Source: DASPUH01 sp035622975
GTDB lineage: Bacteria > Chloroflexota > Limnocylindria > Limnocylindrales > CSP1-4
Length of the DNA stretch: 46,491 nt
Direction of reading: 5' to 3'
Assembly (NCBI GenBank): GCA_035622975.1
Contig: DASPUH010000074.1
Location: 1-46,491 of the forward strand
Notes under the pieces: generated by a model
What the model saw: only the letters and a program-made list of their open reading frames with translations
Database searches by the model: none
Told to the model about the DNA's origin: nothing
Shown here: positions 41,148 through 46,491 of the stretch, piece by piece
Layout of the letters: each line of letters opens with the position of its first letter
Position numbering within the stretch: the stretch's first letter is position 1
Translations under genes and position numbers: made by a program

Positions 41148-41651
41148 ATGACCGACGAAGCCGCCGTCGTCCTGGCCCGCCTCGAGGTGGTCCGCGTGCG
41201 TCTCGCGGCCCATGCCACGAGCGGTGCCCACGCCGGGCTGACCGGCGCGGACCCGCAGACCGGCGAGCGCTGGGACGCTGGCCAGGTATGGGCCCACCTC
41301 GCCGAGTTCCCCGTCTACTGGCTCGACCAGTTCAAGCGGCTCCTCGCCGCGCGCGCCGACGGCGTGGCCGAGCCGATCCCCTTCGGCCGCACGGCTGCGG
41401 ACCCCACGCGCATCCTGGCCATCGAGCGGGACCGGCATGAGCACCCGCGGGCGCTCCACGGCCGGGTGGACCGCGGCATCGCGCAGGCTGAGGCGTTCAT
41501 CAAGGGCCTGCCGGACACCGCATGGGCCGTCGCGGGGTTGCACCCGAGACTCGGGGCGATGCGCCTGGCGGCGATGATCGACCGCTTCTGGGTGGCCCAC
41601 CTCGAGGAGCACGCCGACCAGCTGGACGAGCTGCTCGGCGGGCGGCCCTAG
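41148..41651 (+). CDS. DinB-like four-helix protein
   Basis: The 167-residue protein has four helices, with candidate metal residues in AGQVWAHLAEFPVYWLDQF and in RFWVAHLEEHADQLDELLG (HxxxH). These are features of the DinB/YfiT-like superfamily, which includes thiol-dependent transferases and stress-induced proteins. The ATG at 41148 lies 6 bases after TTCACT, a weak match to the local -10 motif. The first His in the third helix is also present. It is convergent with proline dehydrogenase, and the two stops overlap by 4 bases. Confidence 0.72.
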   Translation: MTDEAAVVLARLEVVRVRLAAHATSGAHAGLTGADPQTGERWDAGQVWAHLAEFPVYWLDQFKRLLAARADGVAEPIPFGRTAADPTRILAIERDRHEHPRALHGRVDRGIAQAEAFIKGLPDTAWAVAGLHPRLGAMRLAAMIDRFWVAHLEEHADQLDELLGGRP

Positions 41652-42616
41652 CGCCGGGCGCGGCCCTCGTTCAAGAGGGAGCGGGTGAGGAAGAGCACGT
41701 TGGCCGGTCGCTCCGCCAGCCGGCGCATGAAATAGGGGTACCACTCCGTCCCGAACGGGACGTACACGCGCACGGTGTAGCCGTCGCCGCGCAGCCGGTC
41801 CTGCAGGTCGCGCCGGATCCCGTACAGCATCTGGAACTCGAAGCGCGATCGTTCGATGCCCTGCTCGCGGATGAAGGCGAGCAGGCGCTCGATGAGCCGT
41901 TCGTCGTGGGTCGCCAGGGCCGGGTACGTGCCCTCGACCAGGAGCGTCCGGGCCAGCCGCTCGTAGCTCGTATCCACGTCGGCCTTGTGCGGGAAGGCCA
42001 CGCTCGCCGGTTCCTGGTACGCGCCCTTGCAGAGCCGCACACGAGTGCCGGAGGCGATGAGCGCGGCCACATCGGCCGCCGACCGCCGCAGGTACGCCTG
42101 GATGACGGCCCCCACGTCGGGATGCGTCGCGTGCATCTCGTGGACCAGCGCGAGCGTGGCGTCCGTCCGATGGTGGTCCTCCATGTCGATGCGGACGAAG
42201 GCGGAGGTACGGGCCGCCGCCTCGACCACCCGCAGGAGCTGGGCGCGGCAGCCCTGGATCCCGTGGTCCAGGCCCAGCTGGGTGAGCTTGACGCTCACGT
42301 TGCCCTCGAGCCCGCGCTCGGCCAGGCCTTCCAGGAGCCGGATGTACGAGTCGGCCGCCCGGGCGGCCATCGCCTCGCTCGAGACGGCTTCGCCGAGCAC
42401 GTCGGCGGTGGTGTGGAAGCCGGCGTCGCGGAGCCGGGCGAGTGCATCCAGGCCGGCGGCCAGGTCCTCCCCGGCCACGAAGCGCCAGACCATGCCACGG
42501 GTGAGTGGCGTCGCCGTGGCCACGCGCGCCAGGGAGCGTCGCCGGGAGGCCCACAGGAGGCCGCCACGCATGGCCCGGCCCGGGAGCTCGCGGGCGACCG
42601 AAGCGGCAGCGGCCAT
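41648..42616 (-). CDS. putA: proline dehydrogenase (monofunctional)
   Basis: This 322-residue TIM-barrel flavoenzyme oxidises proline to pyrroline-5-carboxylate and passes electrons to the membrane. Signatures: GLEGNVSVKLTQLGLDHG, FVRIDMEDHHRTDATLALVH, RVRLCKGAYQEP, YPALATHDERLIERLLAFI, and EFQMLYGIRRDLQDRL with VRVYVPFGTEWYPYFMRRL, which bind FAD and proline. It is the short monofunctional type, without the P5C dehydrogenase half. ATG 42616 lies 7 bases after TACGAT. proC, with the opposite reaction, is 2 kb away. The name prodh is equally apt. Confidence 0.93.
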   Translation of the reverse strand: MAAAASVARELPGRAMRGGLLWASRRRSLARVATATPLTRGMVWRFVAGEDLAAGLDALARLRDAGFHTTADVLGEAVSSEAMAARAADSYIRLLEGLAERGLEGNVSVKLTQLGLDHGIQGCRAQLLRVVEAAARTSAFVRIDMEDHHRTDATLALVHEMHATHPDVGAVIQAYLRRSAADVAALIASGTRVRLCKGAYQEPASVAFPHKADVDTSYERLARTLLVEGTYPALATHDERLIERLLAFIREQGIERSRFEFQMLYGIRRDLQDRLRGDGYTVRVYVPFGTEWYPYFMRRLAERPANVLFLTRSLLNEGRARR

Positions 42617-42623
42617 CGGCCGT

Positions 42624-42629
42624 ATCGTA
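42624..42629 (-). promoter_or_regulatory. -10 element of the proline dehydrogenase gene
   Basis: Minus-strand TACGAT lies 7 bases before the ATG at 42616. Confidence 0.5.
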
Positions 42630-42683
42630 CGCCGGTCAGGGAGGCCGGCGGCGCAGCCGGCCCGCTACCCAGGAGGCGAACCC

Positions 42684-42734
42684 ATGCCCGCAGTGCCCGC
42701 GGCCGACCCGCCCCGGCTCCGATGTTCGGCCTGA
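42684..42734 (+). CDS. short upstream ORF overlapping the yetF-like start
   Basis: AGGAGG (42671-42676) and then ATG at 42684 are ideally placed (7-base spacing). The 16-codon ORF is rich in Pro/Ala and ends 13 bases after the ATG of the next gene, in another frame. It could be a translated uORF that feeds ribosomes to yetF by re-initiation, or the sign of a frameshift in the assembly. It has no recognisable function. Confidence 0.4.
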   Translation: MPAVPAADPPRLRCSA

Positions 42735-43237
42735 CCCTCTCGCCGCTCGAGCTGGTCATCCGCTCGGTCGTCGTGTACCTGGCGTTCTTCCTGCTGCTGC
42801 GGATCTCCGGCAAGCGCGAGCTCGGCCAGTTCACGCTGTTCGACCTGGCCCTGGTGCTGCTCGCCGCCAACGCCCTCCAGCCGGCCATGACCGGCCCGGA
42901 CTCGTCGGTCACCGGCGGACTCATCGTCCTCGCCACCCTCTTCGCCATCACCACGCTGATCGGTCTGCTTCGCGCGCGAGTGCCCTGGGTGCGCAGCCTG
43001 CTGCAGTTCGAGCCCACGACCATCGGGCGTGACGGGACCTGGCTGCCGGCCATCGTCGAGGAGGAGGGCCTCGACGACGCCGACCTGGGTGCGGCGCTCC
43101 GCGAGCACGGCCTGGAGGACGTTCGCCAGGTCCGGCTGGCGACGCTGGAGGAGGATGGCTCGATCAGCATCGTCGCCTATGACGGCACGGGCACGCCCGC
43201 CGCGAAGCGCCGCCGGCGCTATCGCCGCTCGCGCTAG
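42722..43237 (+). CDS. YetF/DUF421-like membrane protein
   Basis: The 171-residue protein has three N-terminal hydrophobic helices (residues about 8-28, 38-56, 64-84) with FFLLLRISGKRELGQFTLFD, then a cytoplasmic alpha/beta domain with FEPTTIGRDGTWLPAIVEEE and HGLEDVRQVRLATLEEDGSI, the hallmark of DUF421 (YetF) proteins. Its role is unknown in general; Bacillus members affect sporulation and germination. ATG 42722 has no Shine-Dalgarno of its own; the AGGAGG belongs to the short ORF upstream. The basic tail (KRRRRYRRSR) is likely cytoplasmic. Confidence 0.88.
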   Translation: MFGLTLSPLELVIRSVVVYLAFFLLLRISGKRELGQFTLFDLALVLLAANALQPAMTGPDSSVTGGLIVLATLFAITTLIGLLRARVPWVRSLLQFEPTTIGRDGTWLPAIVEEEGLDDADLGAALREHGLEDVRQVRLATLEEDGSISIVAYDGTGTPAAKRRRRYRRSR

Positions 43238-43246
43238 GACTCGGGA

Positions 43247-44482
43247 TCAGGCCGCCGCGGGTGTGACGGGCGCGGCCGGCGGGCCGAGCCGCAGCCGGCT
43301 CACGGGGACCAGCGCCAGCAGCACGGCCAGTCCGCCGGCCACCCACAGCGGGCCCAGCACGCCGCCGTTGAGCTGCAGGACGGCCGCCGAGGCCAGGGAG
43401 CCGGCGACGCCGCTCAGGTACAGCGGCGCCAGCGCCAGGTTGAGGACGCTCGAGCGGATGGCGGTCGGCAGGCCGGCCGCGAGCATCGTGAAGAGCATCG
43501 AGCTGCAGGCGGCGAAGCCGATGCCGGACCCGGCGTAGACCAGCGCGAACGGCAGGAGCGACGGGGCGATCGAGGCGAGCACCAGGCAGACACCGGCCAC
43601 GATGGCCCCCACGGCGAAGACGCGCCGGTAGCCCGCCCGGTCGGCGACCGAGCCGGCGACGGGCGAGCCGATCGCCGATGCCACGCCATAGGCCCCTGCC
43701 ACGAAGCCCACCACGGTCGCGAGCTGCACCGGTCCTGCCAGTCGCTCCACGTATAACGGCAGGTATGGCGCCACGAGTCGCTGGCCCAGGAGCAGCAGCG
43801 AGTAGCCGGCAAACACGCCACGGGCGAGCGGCGTGCGCACGATCGCGGCCAGCGAGGCACGCACCATGGCCAGCACGGAACCGCCGTGCGGACGGTCGCG
43901 GCGTTCGTGGTACAGGGTGAGGAGCATCACGACCATGGCCAGCGACAGCAGGCCGTCGAGCAGGAACAGCGTCTGCACCGAGCTGTGATCGGCGATCACG
44001 CCGCCGACGGCCGGTCCGACGGCGAAGCCCAGCGGGCTGGCCGTGCCGACGATGCTGATGGCGAACGCGAGGCGCGCCCGCGGCGCACGGTCGGATACCT
44101 CGGACAGCATCACCCCCGTGTTGCCGAGGACGAGGCCGGCGAGCGGCACCAGCACGAAGAGCTGCCACACCGCCCCCACCCGTGACAGCAGCAGGAAGAG
44201 CACCGTCTCGACGGCAGCGCTGCGTACGACGACCGCCTTTCGCGAGTACCGGTCGGCCCACGCGCCCCAGAACGGCACGAGGGGCAGGCCGGCGATGAAG
44301 GCGCCCACCGACAGGATGCCCACCGTCACGGCGAGCCCCGCATCGGTCACCCCCAGGCTGCGCACGAGCAGGGGCATGAAGGTCACGAAGTGGCCGAAGC
44401 TCACCGTCTCGACGAAGCCCGCGGTGGCGAAGACCAGCGCGAGGCGACGCCAGTCGGTGGAGCCGTCCAGGGCTCGCCTCAG
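43247..44482 (-). CDS. major facilitator superfamily transporter, probable CTG start
   Basis: With the CTG at 44482 the protein has 411 residues and twelve hydrophobic helices. WRRLALVFATAGFVETVSFG is the first helix and would be lost if the GTG at 44404 were used, so the CTG start, which overlaps the proC stop as CTGA, is preferred. The loop-2/3 motif (PFWGAWADRYSRKAVVVRSA) is the usual MFS signature. It belongs to drug/metabolite efflux-like MFS. The substrate is unknown. It forms an operon with proC. Confidence 0.8.
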   Translation of the reverse strand: MRRALDGSTDWRRLALVFATAGFVETVSFGHFVTFMPLLVRSLGVTDAGLAVTVGILSVGAFIAGLPLVPFWGAWADRYSRKAVVVRSAAVETVLFLLLSRVGAVWQLFVLVPLAGLVLGNTGVMLSEVSDRAPRARLAFAISIVGTASPLGFAVGPAVGGVIADHSSVQTLFLLDGLLSLAMVVMLLTLYHERRDRPHGGSVLAMVRASLAAIVRTPLARGVFAGYSLLLLGQRLVAPYLPLYVERLAGPVQLATVVGFVAGAYGVASAIGSPVAGSVADRAGYRRVFAVGAIVAGVCLVLASIAPSLLPFALVYAGSGIGFAACSSMLFTMLAAGLPTAIRSSVLNLALAPLYLSGVAGSLASAAVLQLNGGVLGPLWVAGGLAVLLALVPVSRLRLGPPAAPVTPAAA

Positions 44483-45330
44483 TGAGCCGCGTCGGGCGCG
44501 GTGGCGTCCTCGAGCTGGCGGCCCAGCTCTTCCGTGCGCCGGAACGCCGCCCAGACCGCCTCCGAGAGCACGGTCCGCAGACGGCCGGACTCGAGTTCAT
44601 GGAGCGCGGCGGCGCTGGTCCCGCCCGGCGAGGTGACCATGTTGCGCAGCACGGCAGGGTGGTCGCCGCTCTGCTTGGCGAAGTACGTGCTGCCCTCCAG
44701 CGTCTCCACCACGAGATCGTGGGCGATGTGGCGCGGGAAGCCCAGGTGGACGGCCGAATCGATGAGGGCTTCCATCACCAGGAAGACGTACGTGGGCCCC
44801 GTCCCGCTGACCGCCGTGGCCATGGCCACCATCCGCTCGTCGTCCACGGCCAGCTCCGCACCCAGGGTCCGCAGCAGGCTCGCCGCCTGGGCGCGCTGCG
44901 CGGCGCTGACCTCGGGGGTGGCGTACCAAACGGTCATGCCGCGCCCCAGGCGTGCCGGCGTGTTGGGCATGCTGCGCACGATCTGGCGGTGCCGCAGGGC
45001 ATTGGCCAGGGCGGTCGTGGTGGCCCCCGCGATGATGCTCAGGACGAGCTGCCCGTCCGCGAGGACTGGCGCCAGGTCGCGGCCCACACGGACCAGCATC
45101 TGCGGCTTCACGCCCAGGACCACGACGTCGGCCCCGTCGGCGGCCGCGGCGTTGGCTTCGACCGTGCGGATGCCGTAGGTCTCCGCCAGCTGCGCGCGTC
45201 GGTCGGCGCGCGGATGGCTGGCCACGATGCGCTCCGGGCTCACGTCGCCACCACGCAGCAGCCCGGCGATCATGGCCTCGGCCATGACCCCCGAGCCGAC
45301 GATGCCGATGGTGGCGGTGGCGAGCGACAT
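44479..45330 (-). CDS. proC: pyrroline-5-carboxylate reductase
   Basis: The 283-residue enzyme makes proline from P5C with NAD(P)H. It has the Rossmann start IGIVGSGVMAEAMIAGLL, VVVLGVKPQMLVRVGRDLAP, VRSMPNTPARLGRGMTVW, ATAVSGTGPTYVFLVMEAL and the C-terminal MVTSPGGTSAAALHELE. All family blocks are intact. ATG 45330 is 8 bases after TATACT. Its stop is overlapped by the likely CTG start of the MFS gene. Length is normal. Confidence 0.96.
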   Translation of the reverse strand: MSLATATIGIVGSGVMAEAMIAGLLRGGDVSPERIVASHPRADRRAQLAETYGIRTVEANAAAADGADVVVLGVKPQMLVRVGRDLAPVLADGQLVLSIIAGATTTALANALRHRQIVRSMPNTPARLGRGMTVWYATPEVSAAQRAQAASLLRTLGAELAVDDERMVAMATAVSGTGPTYVFLVMEALIDSAVHLGFPRHIAHDLVVETLEGSTYFAKQSGDHPAVLRNMVTSPGGTSAAALHELESGRLRTVLSEAVWAAFRRTEELGRQLEDATAPDAAH

Positions 45331-45338
45331 GGGCGCCG

Positions 45339-45344
45339 AGTATA
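45339..45344 (-). promoter_or_regulatory. -10 element of proC
   Basis: Minus-strand TATACT, the closest match to the consensus -10 in the window, lies 8 bases before the proC ATG at 45330. Confidence 0.6.
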
Positions 45345-45416
45345 CCGATGGGTCGGTGGCCGCAGGCGCCGTCGGCCGCCCCGACGCACCGGGGCCGACG
45401 CGCGGCGGGACCGGCG

Positions 45417-46451
45417 TCAGGCGCTGGCGCGACCCAGCAGGAAGAACCGGCCCGTGGTGGACACCGTGACGTCTCCGAAGCCGGCCGCCAGCAGCGCGCG
45501 TTCCAACTCGGGCGGCTCGTAGTACACCTTGGGCACGCGAAAGACGCGGCCATCCGCCAGCCGGCGGGTCGCCACCTCGTGGGCGCCGTCCCACTCGTTG
45601 CCCGCCGCCTCTGACCCGGGATCGGACCGCGAGTCGATGAAGGCGTACGTCCCGGCGGGCGCCAGCCAGGCGCGGGCCAGGCGCAGGAAAGCGGCCAGGC
45701 GCGGCCGCGGCACGTGACTCAGCCAGAAGCCGGTGAAGAGGCCACCGGCGGGTGGCGGCTCGGGCGGCGCCCACGCGTCACGCTGGTGGAGATGGGCCAG
45801 CAGGTGGTGGGCCACCAGCCGCCGTCGCGCGACCTCGAGCGGCGCGGCGGCCGCGTCGTAGCACCACAGCTCGCCCTTGGCGGCCAGCAGCGGCGACCAC
45901 CAGCCCGTGCCGCTCGCCAGCTCCACGAGGCGTCCGCTGAAGGGCACGTCATCCAGCCAGGCAGTGGCCTGGTCGAGCTCCATCTGCCAGGCCAGGTCGT
46001 CGATCACACCGCGCGCATACCGGCCGCGCCGCAGGTAGAAGTCGTCGTACTCGGGGGCTCGGGCCTCGTAGTAGGCGACCAGCTCGGCGTCAGTCGGCTG
46101 GATCGTCGCCGTCGGTGCACCGGCCCCCAGAAACGAAACATGATCGGAAGGCGCGGCGGCCCGCGGAGCTCCGGCCTCCGCGGACGAAGCCACTTCGCGG
46201 GACGCGGCGGCCCCAGGGGATGGGGCGGCCCCAGGGGATGGGGCGGCCCCAGGGAATGGGGCGGCCCCAGGGGATGGGGCGGCCGCGCGTTCCGCGAGGG
46301 CGGCTCGCAGGCGGGCGCGCAGGAAGGGGTTATCGCCCGCACGGCCGAGGCACTCGGGGCAGAGGTGCGCCCATGCCTCCAGGTCCTGCCGGTCGCGCAC
46401 CGTCCAGCGCTGGCCGCACCAGAGGCAGTCGAACGTCTCGCGCACGGGCAC
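45417..46451 (-). CDS. zinc-ribbon plus SAM-dependent methyltransferase, repeat-containing linker
   Basis: The 344-residue protein starts with a zinc ribbon (CLWCGQRW near residues 9-16 and CPEC near 31-34), then a low-complexity Pro/Ala/Ser linker (about 58-110) built of a six-residue PSPGAA-type repeat, then a class I methyltransferase (about 118-340) with LVELASGTGWWSPLLA as motif I, CYDAAAAPLEVARRRL as motif II, TGFWLSHVPRPRLAAFLRL and YAFIDSRSDPGSE. It resembles the family of small-molecule or nucleic-acid methyltransferases and the substrate is unknown. GTG 46451 is 6 bases after GACGAT. It is followed by proC, 86 bases away on the same strand. Confidence 0.8.
   Translation of the reverse strand: MPVRETFDCLWCGQRWTVRDRQDLEAWAHLCPECLGRAGDNPFLRARLRAALAERAAAPSPGAAPFPGAAPSPGAAPSPGAAASREVASSAEAGAPRAAAPSDHVSFLGAGAPTATIQPTDAELVAYYEARAPEYDDFYLRRGRYARGVIDDLAWQMELDQATAWLDDVPFSGRLVELASGTGWWSPLLAAKGELWCYDAAAAPLEVARRRLVAHHLLAHLHQRDAWAPPEPPPAGGLFTGFWLSHVPRPRLAAFLRLARAWLAPAGTYAFIDSRSDPGSEAAGNEWDGAHEVATRRLADGRVFRVPKVYYEPPELERALLAAGFGDVTVSTTGRFFLLGRASA
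46207..46284. repeat. 18-bp minisatellite within the methyltransferase gene
   Basis: Four direct copies of GCGGCCCCAGGGGATGGG (46207-46224, 46225-46242, 46243-46260 with one base change, 46261-46278) and a 6-base partial fifth copy are present. In frame they encode PSPGAA, once PFPGAA, in the linker of the methyltransferase. The 18-bp unit is a multiple of three, so copy-number changes would keep the reading frame. Confidence 0.9.
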
Positions 46452-46457
46452 CGTGTC

Positions 46458-46463
46458 ATCGTC
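46458..46463 (-). promoter_or_regulatory. -10-like element of the methyltransferase gene
   Basis: Minus-strand GACGAT lies 6 bases before the GTG at 46451; it deviates from TANNNT at both of the first two bases' consensus only in the first (G for T). Confidence 0.35.
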
Positions 46464-46491
46464 GCACGCCGGCGCCCATCCAGCGCGGGGC

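Overview
This window is a very GC-rich (about 70% by eye), densely packed bacterial chromosome segment. It holds roughly 44 protein genes, many joined by ATGA, GTGA or TGATG stop-start overlaps. I see no tRNA, rRNA, CRISPR array, insertion sequence or integrase. The gene mix suggests a heterotrophic Chloroflexota bacterium, possibly of the uncultured Limnocylindria/Ellin-type lineages, with an actinobacterial-like lineage as the alternative. It combines two-subunit 2-oxoacid:ferredoxin oxidoreductase, F420-type oxidoreductases, a MarP-like protease, homogentisate catabolism and an unusual HTH-nuclease family. The taxonomic call is inference.

Layout. 1-12.8 kb is mostly branched-chain amino acid biosynthesis. 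ilvB-ilvN-ilvC-hom runs on the minus strand behind a leader ORF and an attenuator-like terminator. leuCD and ilvD are on the plus strand. Between them lie a GT87-like membrane protein, a MarP-like protease, a GNAT, a cyclophilin and the first HTH-nuclease protein. 12.9-15.6 kb holds an LLM oxidoreductase, an F420-type PPOX protein and an M20 peptidase. 16-23.2 kb is fatty acid and CoA/ACP cofactor supply: a divergent MarR regulator, fabD, two KAS II genes flanking an EthD-like protein and an MpaB-type oxygenase, then panC-panB. 23.2-26.4 kb holds a thioesterase, an Ogt/MGMT, a conserved hypothetical, an M24 peptidase and a degenerate receiver protein. 26.4-30.3 kb is a four-gene CBS-korA-korB-zinc-ribbon/CBS operon. 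30.3-41.1 kb contains three genes of tyrosine/homogentisate breakdown (HPPD, FAH family, HGD). Among these sit a cupin-cyclase/glyoxalase-like/HTH-nuclease operon on the minus strand and a MoxR-DUF58-DUF4129 operon. 41.1-46.5 kb holds DinB, proline dehydrogenase, YetF, proC-MFS and a zinc-ribbon methyltransferase.

Three themes stand out. First, many transcription units place a TANNNT -10-like hexamer (TAGACT, TAGGCT, TACGAT and relatives) only 6-9 bases before the start codon, which predicts widespread leaderless transcription. Second, the ilvBNC-hom operon begins with a leaderless 61-codon ORF very rich in Ile/Leu/Val codons, followed by a strong intrinsic terminator. This is a textbook-looking but unusually long ribosome-mediated attenuator. 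Third, two paralogues (9983-10726 and 32763-33494) fuse an XRE helix-turn-helix to a PD-(D/E)XK nuclease-like core with perfectly conserved putative catalytic positions and no partner methylase. They are the best candidates for an undescribed system here. All functional calls are by motif reading; no database search was run.
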